Positions 1-6,226 of a stretch of DNA of 17,153 bases are shown here, one piece after another (the first letter of the stretch is position 1; each line of letters starts with the position of its first letter). The DNA lies in contig JAEYOL010000162.1 of the NCBI GenBank assembly GCA_023411775.1, positions 1-17,153 of the forward strand, given 5' to 3'. The stretch is from Bacteroidota bacterium. Lineage in GTDB: Bacteria; Bacteroidota; Bacteroidia; Chitinophagales; Chitinophagaceae. The position numbers and the translations under genes were made by a program. The notes below the pieces were generated by a model, which had not been told where the DNA came from, did no database searches, and was given only the letters and a program-made list of their open reading frames with translations.

Positions 1-176
1 GCTTATTGCAGCCCCAATTGGCTTCTATTTCCGGGGTAAGCACCCGCACTATTCAGCTGGTTGAAAAGGGAAAGGGTAATCCTTCCCTGGATACATTGAT
101 CAAAATTGTCGACCCACTTGGACTCCAGGTAAACTTGTCACTCAAAGAAGCAGGCAAGTCGGGCCCAGGCCAATAA
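1..176 (+). CDS. hipB: HipB-like XRE-family antitoxin/repressor, C-terminal part (5' end outside window)
   Basis: An open frame runs from base 3 to a TAA at 174-176 and gives about 57 residues. It reads as the second half of a helix-turn-helix of the XRE/Cro type: the segment LASISGVSTRTIQLVEKGKG is the turn plus recognition helix, followed by NPSLDTLIKI and a short tail ending SGPGQ. The start and the upstream operator lie outside the window. It is followed after 36 bases by a HipA N-terminal-domain gene and then by a HipA kinase gene, which is the hipB-hipS-hipT order. By family knowledge HipB binds operators, represses the operon and holds the kinase. The hipB name rests on this context as well as on the HTH. 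Confidence 0.85.
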   Translation, partial: LLQPQLASISGVSTRTIQLVEKGKGNPSLDTLIKIVDPLGLQVNLSLKEAGKSGPGQ

Positions 177-212
177 AATCAAATCGCAACTTCAAAAAAC
201 AGATCAGCGCAT

Positions 213-527
213 GTGTTTTATAATAGCAAGCCGGCCGGAATTCTGTCAAAATCCGGGAACGGTTATCGTTTTGCCTACGATGAGACCTATCTCAATACAA
301 GCAGTAGCCGGCCGGTAAGTATAACATTGCCGCTTCGCAAAGAGGTTTATGAAAGCAATTTACTGTTCCCGGTATTTGTGAATATGTTGAGTGAAGGTGC
401 TAACAAACGCATACAATGCCGAATGTTAAAGATTGATGAGAATGATTATTTCACTTTATTGCTTGCCACTGCAATGAATGACAGTATTGGTCCCATCACC
501 GTAAAAGAAATTAGTGAACCTGCCTGA
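213..527 (+). CDS. hipS: HipS-like protein (stand-alone HipA N-terminal subdomain 1), first operon
   Basis: This 104-residue protein matches the HipA N-terminal subdomain 1 (Couple_hipA): KPAGIL near residues 6-11, GNGYRFAYD at 15-23, a SITLPL strand at 36-41, and a DSIGPITV ending. In HipBST systems this domain is a separate small protein that acts as the antitoxin of HipT. The start is GTG at 213, the only usable start in the open frame after the hipB stop. Compared with the second copy in this window it lacks about six residues at the N-terminus, so the first beta strand is short. Where the second copy has PEGW (Trp69) this one has SEGA (Ala63). It overlaps hipT by 14 bases, which suggests translational coupling. 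Confidence 0.85.
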   Translation: MFYNSKPAGILSKSGNGYRFAYDETYLNTSSSRPVSITLPLRKEVYESNLLFPVFVNMLSEGANKRIQCRMLKIDENDYFTLLLATAMNDSIGPITVKEISEPA

Positions 528-1524
528 AATTAAATATTGCCCATCTACCCTGCAACCCGGCTTCAATACCTATAGCCCGGTTGGGCAGTTAGCTCTATTT
601 GGAAGTCGTACAAAAAAAGTCAGTCACATACTACCCTTTGGACCACCCGGCAAAAACGCAGCGCTGACCCGTGAGTTTAACGAAAGAAGAAAAACAATCA
701 GCATCAGCGGCGTACAGGAAAAATACAGCCTGCTGCTGCAGAAAAATGATTTAAAACTCACGTCATCCAAAGGATCGCATATTTTAAAACCCGTTCCTGC
801 CGAAAGATTGGAAAGAATTGAAGATATGCCCGCCAATGAGCATGTCACGATGCAGATTGCACGGCAAATTTTGAAAATCAAAACCGCCGCCTGCGGCATG
901 ATTTTCTTTGATGATGGATCTCCGGCATATATTACCAGGCGATTCGACTACAAACCAGACGGTACAAAATATCAAATCGAGGACTTTGCTACATTACTTG
1001 GAAAAAGCCCTGAAAAAGAGGGAGGCGATTTTAAATACAATGCTTCCTACGCAGATATTGCCGTTTTAATTAAGAAATATGTCCCTGCTGCTACGGTTGA
1101 ACTGATTAATTTCTTTCGTGTCGTTGTATTCAATTATCTTTTTGCCAACGGCGACGCTCACCTGAAAAATTTCGCTTTGATGGAAAGCGAACAGGGTGAT
1201 TATTTACTGGCTCCTGCATATGATTTACTTTGTACTGCTTTGCATATTGATGATGCAAACCTCGCACTCCACAATGGTTTGTATGAAGGGGATATGGATG
1301 AGTTTTCTTATCACAACAATGGAATTTACACAGGACGATCGTTTATGGTATTTGCAGAAAAGATCGGTGTACAGGCTGCTATTGCGGAGAAAGTAATTAG
1401 TGAATCGATGAAAGCTGTTCTGCCAGCGATGGAATTGGTTGATAGAAGTTTTTTAAGTAAAGAGGCAAAGGAAAAGTATAAAGATATTATCGGGGACAGG
1501 CATAGACGATTTAAGATGAAATAG
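514..1524 (+). CDS. hipT: HipT-like serine/threonine kinase toxin (HipA C-terminal kinase), first operon
   Basis: This 336-residue protein is a HipA-family kinase without the N-terminal subdomain, which the preceding gene supplies. Visible motifs are a glycine-rich loop with an S-I-S-G-V-Q-E-K core at residues 63-70, the ATP-binding lysine K92 in ILKP, the catalytic loop NGDAHLKN (D214, N219), and the metal-binding PAYDLL (D237). The GTG at 514 is favoured because the next residues NLPEIKYCPSTLQ form the family's usual beginning. Known HipA kinases phosphorylate aminoacyl-tRNA synthetases (GltX for HipA; TrpS for the HipT of E. coli O127:H6); the target here is unknown. The SxS pair (S63, S65) matches the autophosphorylated serines described for HipT. 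A hairpin terminator follows. Confidence 0.9.
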   Translation: MNLPEIKYCPSTLQPGFNTYSPVGQLALFGSRTKKVSHILPFGPPGKNAALTREFNERRKTISISGVQEKYSLLLQKNDLKLTSSKGSHILKPVPAERLERIEDMPANEHVTMQIARQILKIKTAACGMIFFDDGSPAYITRRFDYKPDGTKYQIEDFATLLGKSPEKEGGDFKYNASYADIAVLIKKYVPAATVELINFFRVVVFNYLFANGDAHLKNFALMESEQGDYLLAPAYDLLCTALHIDDANLALHNGLYEGDMDEFSYHNNGIYTGRSFMVFAEKIGVQAAIAEKVISESMKAVLPAMELVDRSFLSKEAKEKYKDIIGDRHRRFKMK

Positions 1525-1568
1525 TTTTCTAGCAATTGCAGGTGTAGGAGATTCCTCATAAAATAAAA

Positions 1569-1594
1569 CCGCATGTCCCGCAGTGTTCATGCGG
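1569..1594 (+). terminator. Hairpin terminator after the first hip operon
   Basis: A perfect 7-bp stem, CCGCATG (1569-1575) with CATGCGG (1588-1594), encloses a 12-base loop and is followed by CTTTTA. It lies 45 bases after the hipT stop and is preceded by AAAA, so it may act weakly in both directions. The short U tract lowers confidence. Confidence 0.55.
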
Positions 1595-1660
1595 CTTTTA
1601 CATGTTTTTGTATTATTTAGGTATAAGCAACAAAATCCTCCATCGTTCAAAGACGCTGGC

Positions 1661-1690
1661 CTGGAAAATTATTCAGAATTAATCTTCCAG
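1661..1690. repeat. Imperfect inverted repeat upstream of the LLM oxidoreductase
   Basis: CTGGAA-A-ATTA pairs with TAAT-C-TTCCAG around an 8-base centre, giving 10 paired positions with one mismatch. It lies about 105 bases before the oxidoreductase start, in a 270-base gap. It could be a regulator site or an RNA hairpin. No adjacent regulator gene explains it. Confidence 0.4.
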
Positions 1691-1794
1691 CGACGAGAAA
1701 CATCGCGTCAGTGCAGCCATTGGTCCAAACAATATCTCCCGTAATTTGTAATTATCTTGTCTATTTATCAAACCGCAATTTGAAAGGAACTTCA

Positions 1795-2817
1795 ATGAAG
1801 AAAATCGGCTTTTTATCTTTTGGTCACTGGGCTAATCATCCCGGGTATGCAACCCGCACAGCAAGCGATACCCTGCTGCAATCCATCGATCTCGCGGTGG
1901 CGGCTGAAGAGATCGGTTTGGACGGCGCTTATTTCCGGGTGCACCATTTTGCAGCTCAGTTGGGCTCGCCATTTCCTTTGCTATCTGCTATTGGTGCCAG
2001 GACCCGCAAGATCGAGATCGGAACTGGTGTCATTGATATGAGATACGAGAACCCGTTGTATATGATTGAAGAGGCCGGCGCGGCGGATTTGATCTCGGGC
2101 GGACGGTTACAACTGGGAATTAGCAGGGGTTCACCTGAACAGGTAATTGACGGGTGGCGCTATTTTGGATATGAGCCTGCAGAAGGAGAAACCGATGCGG
2201 AAATGGGTCGGAGGAAAGCGCTGGAATTCCTCGATAAACTAAAAGGTGTTGGATTTGCACAGCCTAATCCATACCCGATGTTTCCAAATCCGCCAGGGTT
2301 GCTACGCCTGGAACCACATTCAGAAGGACTACGTGATCGTATCTGGTGGGGCGCTGCTTCAAATGCTACCGCTGTCTGGGCCGCGGAAAACGGGATGAAT
2401 CTCCAGAGTTCTACCCTCAAGTTTGATGAAGGCGGGAAACCTTTTCACATACAGCAGGCAGAACAAATAAGATTGTATAAAGAAGCATGGAAAAAGGCCG
2501 GGCATACACGTGAACCGAGAGTGTCTGTAAGCCGTTCAATTTTTGCATTGATAACAGACCAGGATCGGCGTTTCTTCGGTCATGAGTCTAACCGGGTTGA
2601 TAAAATTGGAATGATCGAACCAGGCAGAAACGCCATTTTCGGTAGAAGTTATGCTGCAGAACCGGATCAGCTCATTAAGGAGCTCGCCGAAGATGAAGCG
2701 ATTCAGGAAGCAGACACGATCCTTTTGACAATACCCAATACATTGGGTGTTGATTACAATGTTCACGTGCTTTCTTCGATATTAAAATATGTGGCACCCG
2801 GTTTAGGGTGGAGATAG
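1795..2817 (+). CDS. LLM-class (luciferase-like) flavin-dependent oxidoreductase
   Basis: This 340-residue protein has the bacterial luciferase/F420-FMN TIM-barrel pattern: KIGFLSFGHW at the N-terminus, an EEIGLDGAYFRVHHF segment near residues 40-54, the characteristic TRKIEIGTGVIDMRYENP strand-loop, then GGRLQLGISRGSPEQV. The family uses FMN or F420 for monooxygenase or oxidoreductase reactions; the substrate cannot be read from the sequence. The ATG at 1795 is chosen over an in-frame start 28 codons upstream because an AAAGGA-type ribosome site sits 7 bases before it and the barrel strand begins there. It stands alone between two hip operons on the same strand and shows no link to toxin-antitoxin function, so it may be cargo or a resident gene flanked by insertions. 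Confidence 0.88.
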   Translation: MKKIGFLSFGHWANHPGYATRTASDTLLQSIDLAVAAEEIGLDGAYFRVHHFAAQLGSPFPLLSAIGARTRKIEIGTGVIDMRYENPLYMIEEAGAADLISGGRLQLGISRGSPEQVIDGWRYFGYEPAEGETDAEMGRRKALEFLDKLKGVGFAQPNPYPMFPNPPGLLRLEPHSEGLRDRIWWGAASNATAVWAAENGMNLQSSTLKFDEGGKPFHIQQAEQIRLYKEAWKKAGHTREPRVSVSRSIFALITDQDRRFFGHESNRVDKIGMIEPGRNAIFGRSYAAEPDQLIKELAEDEAIQEADTILLTIPNTLGVDYNVHVLSSILKYVAPGLGWR

Positions 2818-3225
2818 TAGTACATGGTTCCGGGTAGGTATCGGGTTATCGAAAGCTTTCTATTGCTCGATTGTTATAACTGGACCGGGACTTTTTCTTG
2901 GATTATTGGCAGTTTTTAACTTATAAGACAAGTATGATTTATGCATAAAATCTATACAATGTCTGCATTTTTGAAGAAGGTTGCGGGGTATGAAAGGGGC
3001 GGGCTTTTCGAAAAGTATATTATCAATCTTCTCAACAAAGAAAAGTATTACTAAAAGATATGGGGAAGATCGAAAAGATTCGAAAACTCGTATTCGATGA
3101 TTGATCCAGGTTATCCTCATTGGGTTTCTATTTGCCATGCGCCTGCTTTTTCTTCCCGGGTTCTTCAATAGCGATGACATGGTCTTCTGTAAGAACAAGA
3201 TCGACACTCCACTAATAAATTATCC
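2818..3225. other. Gap of about 550 bases between the LLM oxidoreductase and hipB2, excluding its regulatory end
   Basis: The stretch holds the nuclease remnant (2941-3117). After it, about 3128-3210 is open on the minus strand with a coding-like peptide (LTEDHVIAIEEPGKKKQAHG and a stop), but no start codon or ribosome site is visible, so no gene is called. No insertion-sequence ends or tRNA were seen. The remaining bases up to the first hip operator look non-coding. Confidence 0.5.
2941..3117 (+). pseudogene. Decayed 5' fragment of a PD-(D/E)XK nuclease gene, paralogue of the gene at 6687
   Basis: From an ATG at 2941 the frame reads through YERGGLFEKYIINLLNKEKY to a TAA at 3052-3054, then continues in the same frame as KIWGRSKRF and SYSMID. 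The intact gene at 6687 has YEKGRLFEEYIIKLFNKKYF, QWRKSQKF and SYSIID at the same places. The stop replaces the leucine codon TTA by TAA, a single change. Similarity ends after the YP of YPD, just before the catalytic D and E-x-K residues, so the core and C-terminus are missing. The copies differ at many positions, so this is an old paralogue rather than a recent duplication. Confidence 0.85.
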
Positions 3226-3360
3226 TACCCGATCGGGTATAAATGCACAAATTTAGTCGCTTATGTACCCGTTGGGGTATAAATGTCAAATTTTATTGAA
3301 TTTTATACCCGATAAGGTATGTATTAAGAAATTAATCGTAATTTTATACCTTAAAGGGTA
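3226..3360 (+). promoter_or_regulatory. Four-operator array controlling the second hipBST operon
   Basis: Four near-identical palindromes precede hipB2: TACCC-GATC-GGGTA (3226-3239), TACCC-GTTG-GGGTA (3266-3279), TACCC-GATA-AGGTA (3306-3319) and TACCT-TAAA-GGGTA (3347-3360). Their starts are 40, 40 and 41 bases apart, about four DNA turns, which places all on one helix face. The last extends to an 18-base palindrome with 6-base arms (TATACC...GGTATA) and covers the ribosome-binding region, ending four bases before the hipB2 ATG. E. coli HipB binds four sites TATCC-N8-GGATA, so similar autoregulation by HipB2 is inferred. The promoter itself was not identified. Confidence 0.85.
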
Positions 3361-3364
3361 TAAT

Positions 3365-3796
3365 ATGGCAGGCAATTATGTCGGAAATTTTGTAAAAGAC
3401 AACCGGAGTCGGCAAAAATTAACACAGGAACAACTGGCTGACAAGGCAGGCGTGGGTCTTCGCTTTGTCAGGGAACTTGAGCAGGGCAAAAGCACTTTAA
3501 GAACTGATAAAGTCAACCAGGTCCTGGCTCTGTTTGGTTATTCGTTAGTGCCGGGCAGGGAAATGAATCCCTACGATATTTTAGAGAGCCATTGCGCCAC
3601 CCATGTTCGCATCTATTTAAAAAACAGATCAGTACTGGAAGGATTTATCATAGGACCTGTTCGCGTAGGAATGGAAATAAAGGGATGGAGATTTGTCAAC
3701 AGCAACAACGCCATAGCATACCAGGCAAACAAGAACCCAGACCTGGAACTGGTCGTTGAACACCATCAGATCGATAGAATAGAAAATATCACATGA
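3365..3796 (+). CDS. hipB: HipB-like XRE antitoxin/repressor with an extra C-terminal domain, second operon
   Basis: This 143-residue protein begins with an XRE helix-turn-helix (about residues 8-65; LTQEQLADKAGVGLRFVREL, then EQGKSTLRTDKVNQVLALFG). HipB proteins usually end about here, but this one carries some 75 more residues after GREMNPYDILESH. That part is rich in beta-type pattern (THVRIYLKNRSVLEGFIIGP, GWRFVNSNNAIAYQ, LELVVEHHQIDRIENI) and reads like a small SH3/Sm-type barrel; this fold call is inference. The ATG at 3365 follows the operator array and an AAAGGG sequence six bases upstream; upstream in-frame codons lie inside the operators and were rejected. Its TGA overlaps the hipS2 ATG (ATGA, 3793-3796). 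Expected role: repressor of its own operon and part of the toxin-neutralising complex. Confidence 0.88.
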   Translation: MAGNYVGNFVKDNRSRQKLTQEQLADKAGVGLRFVRELEQGKSTLRTDKVNQVLALFGYSLVPGREMNPYDILESHCATHVRIYLKNRSVLEGFIIGPVRVGMEIKGWRFVNSNNAIAYQANKNPDLELVVEHHQIDRIENIT

Positions 3797-4128
3797 GAAG
3801 GGCAGGAAAAGTATATTATAAAGACAAACTGGCCGGCATAGTCTGGCAGGACGAGAACGGTTATAACTTCCTGTATGATCCCGGTTATCTCAGTCAAAGT
3901 AATGCTGCACCCATCAGTTTAACGATGCCTTTGACGGAGAAGCAGTACCACAGCAATACGATGCTTCCATTTTTTGATGGGCTTATCCCTGAGGGCTGGC
4001 TGCTGAACCTTACGCTGCAGAACTGGAAACTGGACAACCGCGATCGAATGGGTTTACTGCTGGTCGCCTGCAAAGATTGTATCGGTGCAGTAAGTATTGT
4101 AGCCATAGAAGAAAAAGAAAGCGAATGA
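3793..4128 (+). CDS. hipS: HipS-like protein (HipA N-terminal subdomain 1), second operon
   Basis: This 111-residue protein is a HipA N-terminal subdomain: KVYYKDKLAGIVW (residues 6-18), NGYNFLYD (22-29), ISLTMPLTEKQYHSN (41-55), then LPFFDGLIPEGWLLN (58-72) and a CIGAVSIV ending. In HipBST, HipS is the small protein that inhibits HipT. W69 in PEGW stands in the region from which the HipS of E. coli O127:H6 is reported to insert a tryptophan (W65) at the kinase active site; that correspondence is from memory and unaligned. The gene overlaps hipB2 and hipT2 by four bases each (ATGA), so the three proteins are probably made by coupled translation. Confidence 0.9.
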   Translation: MRRAGKVYYKDKLAGIVWQDENGYNFLYDPGYLSQSNAAPISLTMPLTEKQYHSNTMLPFFDGLIPEGWLLNLTLQNWKLDNRDRMGLLLVACKDCIGAVSIVAIEEKESE

Positions 4129-5075
4129 ACGAAAAGCGATGTTTATACTGTTATCAGCCACTCGGTACTGCTGAACGGGACTATCACGAAAAGTGCAGCC
4201 GGACTTTCTTTGGAACGCCTGTACCTCCGGTATTAGAATATGAAAAAGATCAGATGCAGGAACTCGCCAAAGAAATAGTAATCAGGAGCATTGCGGTTAC
4301 CGGGGTGCAACCGAAAATATCACTGGAGATAGTAAAGAGTTCTACTGATACCAGGTCTTCAAGATTCACGATCGTTGGGCTATGGGGCAGTTATATCCTA
4401 AAGCCGCCCACGGAAATGTTTCCGCATCTGCCCGCGAATGAAGACCTGACCATGCATTTATCGAAACTTTGCGGGATTCCCACTGCGTCGCATAGTCTGA
4501 TCCGCCTGAAATCGGGAGAGCTCGCCTATATCACAAAGCGGTTCGATCGGACAAAGAAGGAGAAACTGGCATTGGAAGACATGTGCCAGTTGACCGAAAC
4601 CTTAACGGAAGACAAATACCGCGGATCGATGGAAAAAGTGGGAAAGCATATTGTAAAATATTCTTCCCGGCCGGGCCTCGACCTGGTTGTGTTTTTCGAC
4701 CTGGTTTTATTTAGTTTCCTGACAGGCAATGCAGATATGCATTTAAAGAACTTCGCGTTGTTGACAACACAGGGTAATGAAGTAGTATTGTCACCGGCCT
4801 ATGATCTCCTATGCACGAAGCTGGCTATGCCGGAGGATACCGAAGAAATGGCCCTGACAATCAACGGGAGGAAAAGAAAGCTGAAAAAAGATGATTTTTT
4901 GACACTTGCAAAGACCCTGGGCATCCCGGAAAAAGCAATACAAAATTCTTTCGAAAGATTGGCGCGGAAATTAACTGATTTGAGCGCCCGGATCGATATC
5001 TCTTTCCTGCCGGACGCCATGAAACAACAATATAAAGAATTCATAGCACTCAATGCAGTTAAACTGGAATTATGA
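4125..5075 (+). CDS. hipT: HipT-like serine/threonine kinase toxin, second operon
   Basis: This 316-residue protein is a HipA-family kinase lacking the N-terminal subdomain. The ATG at 4125 overlaps the hipS2 stop as ATGA and is chosen over a start 16 codons upstream. It opens with a zinc-ribbon-like cluster, CLYCYQPL then DYHEKCSRTFFG (C6, C9, H21, C24), absent from the HipT of the first operon. Kinase motifs are the glycine-rich loop A-V-T-G-V-Q-P-K (57-64), K93 in ILKP, the catalytic loop GNADMHLKN (D204, N209) and PAYDLL (D227). The loop has Ala57 and Thr59 where HipT1 has two serines, so its autophosphorylation pattern may differ. The kinase looks intact; the target is unknown. Confidence 0.9.
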   Translation: MNEKRCLYCYQPLGTAERDYHEKCSRTFFGTPVPPVLEYEKDQMQELAKEIVIRSIAVTGVQPKISLEIVKSSTDTRSSRFTIVGLWGSYILKPPTEMFPHLPANEDLTMHLSKLCGIPTASHSLIRLKSGELAYITKRFDRTKKEKLALEDMCQLTETLTEDKYRGSMEKVGKHIVKYSSRPGLDLVVFFDLVLFSFLTGNADMHLKNFALLTTQGNEVVLSPAYDLLCTKLAMPEDTEEMALTINGRKRKLKKDDFLTLAKTLGIPEKAIQNSFERLARKLTDLSARIDISFLPDAMKQQYKEFIALNAVKLEL

Positions 5076-5194
5076 AATTTGGAAGTTTTGAAAAGCGGCA
5101 GCCATGCCGGAAATCCGGGCATACAGACTACATGGAATTTCAAGATGTTCATGAATACAATTCTAAGTTGCATTTTCGTAATTTGATTTCATAA
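5072..5194 (+). CDS. Possible 40-residue small protein translationally coupled to hipT2
   Basis: An ATG at 5072 overlaps the hipT2 stop in the same ATGA arrangement used at both preceding junctions of this operon. It opens a 40-codon frame (MKFGSFEKRQPCRKSG at the start, KLHFRNLIS at the end, TAA at 5192-5194). The product would be basic and soluble, with no recognised motif. A frame this long arises by chance in roughly one case in seven, so the repeated overlap is the main argument. A short hairpin (ATGCCGG/CCGGGCAT, 5104-5122) inside it could instead be a weak terminator for the operon. Confidence 0.3.
   Translation: MKFGSFEKRQPCRKSGHTDYMEFQDVHEYNSKLHFRNLIS
5104..5122 (+). terminator. Weak hairpin downstream of hipT2
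   Basis: ATGCC-GG pairs with CC-GGGCAT around AAAT, with one bulged base. No run of T follows, so an intrinsic terminator is doubtful. It lies 29 bases after the hipT2 stop and inside the small ORF called at 5072. Confidence 0.25.
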
Positions 5195-5207
5195 CTATTA
5201 TGTGTGC

Positions 5208-6146
5208 ATGAAATTTTATCTTGGCGTAACCGACATTAATTGGTACAATTATCTATCCCGGCTAAATAGAGAGGATGTCAACTTCTGGCAGCCCGGAGGT
5301 AATCTTGCTTTTCGTGTATTACAACCAGGGCAGCCATTTCTGTTTAAATTAAAAAGCCCGATCAATGCGATTGCCGGTGTGGGATTCTTTTCAAGCCACA
5401 CTTTTCTACCACTTTCAATGGCCTGGGATGTATTTGGGCCAGGCAATGGATGTAGTTCTTTGGAAGAACTGCAAAGTATGATACTACCACTTCGAAAAGA
5501 CAGAACGACACCGGATCCACGAATTGGATGTATCGTTCTAACCAATCCTATATTTTTCAGACGAGACGACTGGATCGACGTGCCCGAGGACTGGAAGCCG
5601 AGCACTCAGCAGGGGAAGTCATATATCGTCGAGAGTGAGATTGGTAGAAGAACCTGGAATAAAATTGAGCATTTGATTCAAATGAATTTACCGCCTGATT
5701 CAATTGAGAAGGAAAACCAGCTCATGCTTGAAGATCCTGAAACACCGTATGGGAAAGCCGTTCTTGTAAAGTTAAGGTTGGGGCAGAGTGCATTTCGGGT
5801 TTTAGTCACCGATGCGTACAGTCGTAAATGCGCGATCTCAGGTGAAAAAACTTTGCCAGTGCTGGAAGCTGCACACATCAAACCCTATTCTAAATCCGGC
5901 CGACACCTTATTTCCAATGCCTTGCTTCTACGTTCAGATCTTCATAAACTTTTTGATGTGGGCTATTTAACCATTACCTCTCAGTATAAGGTAGAGGTAA
6001 GCAAAAGGATCAGGGCAGAATTTGAGAATGGGAAAGAATATTACCGGTTTCACGGTCTGGATTTGTTAAACCTTCCCTCTATTGGAACCAATAGGCCTGA
6101 AAAGCAGTTTATCAATTGGCATAACGAAAATGTATTTAAAGGGTAG
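5208..6146 (+). CDS. HNH endonuclease with PUA/EVE-like N-terminal domain (putative modification-dependent restriction enzyme)
   Basis: The 312-residue protein has two parts. Residues 1 to about 155 (FYLGVTDINWYNYL, GNLAFRVLQPGQPFLFKL, GVGFFSSHTFLPLSMAWDVF, IGCIVLTNPIFF) follow the pattern of PUA/EVE-like modified-base reader modules that precede HNH nucleases. Residues 190-250 are the HNH core of the COG3440 type: FRVLVTDAYSRKCAISGEK, LEAAHIKPYS (H223), N237 and DLHKLFD (H246). By analogy it may cut DNA with modified bases, a type IV-like restriction role; the modified-base specificity is inference. ATG 5208 is preferred over the GTG two codons earlier. It starts 132 bases after hipT2 on the same strand, and could be read from the same transcript or its own promoter. 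Confidence 0.82.
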   Translation: MKFYLGVTDINWYNYLSRLNREDVNFWQPGGNLAFRVLQPGQPFLFKLKSPINAIAGVGFFSSHTFLPLSMAWDVFGPGNGCSSLEELQSMILPLRKDRTTPDPRIGCIVLTNPIFFRRDDWIDVPEDWKPSTQQGKSYIVESEIGRRTWNKIEHLIQMNLPPDSIEKENQLMLEDPETPYGKAVLVKLRLGQSAFRVLVTDAYSRKCAISGEKTLPVLEAAHIKPYSKSGRHLISNALLLRSDLHKLFDVGYLTITSQYKVEVSKRIRAEFENGKEYYRFHGLDLLNLPSIGTNRPEKQFINWHNENVFKG

Positions 6147-6206
6147 TCGGGAACCAAACTGAAGCCCTTGTATAAGATACTATAACATACGGCGCAAGTG
6201 TCAGGC

Positions 6207-6226
6207 AATAGATCGGGTAATCTATT
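6207..6226. terminator. Small hairpin between convergent genes
   Basis: AATAGAT (6207-6213) pairs perfectly with ATCTATT (6220-6226) around CGGGTA. It overlaps the stop of the small membrane protein on the minus strand and follows the HNH gene on the plus strand. No long T tract is present, so terminator function is uncertain. Confidence 0.3.

Noticed and set aside
3128..3210. Coding-like minus-strand peptide (LTEDHVIAIEEPGKKKQAHG)
   Set aside because: It has no start codon or ribosome site and is short; it may be a remnant but cannot be supported as a gene.
1525..3225. Insertion sequence or integrase explaining the duplicated hip and nuclease genes
   Set aside because: No transposase or integrase frame and no matching terminal repeats were found in this stretch; the left boundary of any island lies outside the window.
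3226..3360. Four regularly spaced repeats could suggest a small CRISPR array
   Set aside because: The repeats are only 14-18 bases, perfectly palindromic, variable at the centre, and lie directly before a hipB gene with no cas genes; an operator array explains them better.
3359..3364. TATAAT immediately before the hipB2 ATG, resembling an E. coli -10 box
   Set aside because: It would place transcription start inside the coding region, it is part of the fourth operator arm, and Bacteroidota promoters normally use TAnnTTTG instead.
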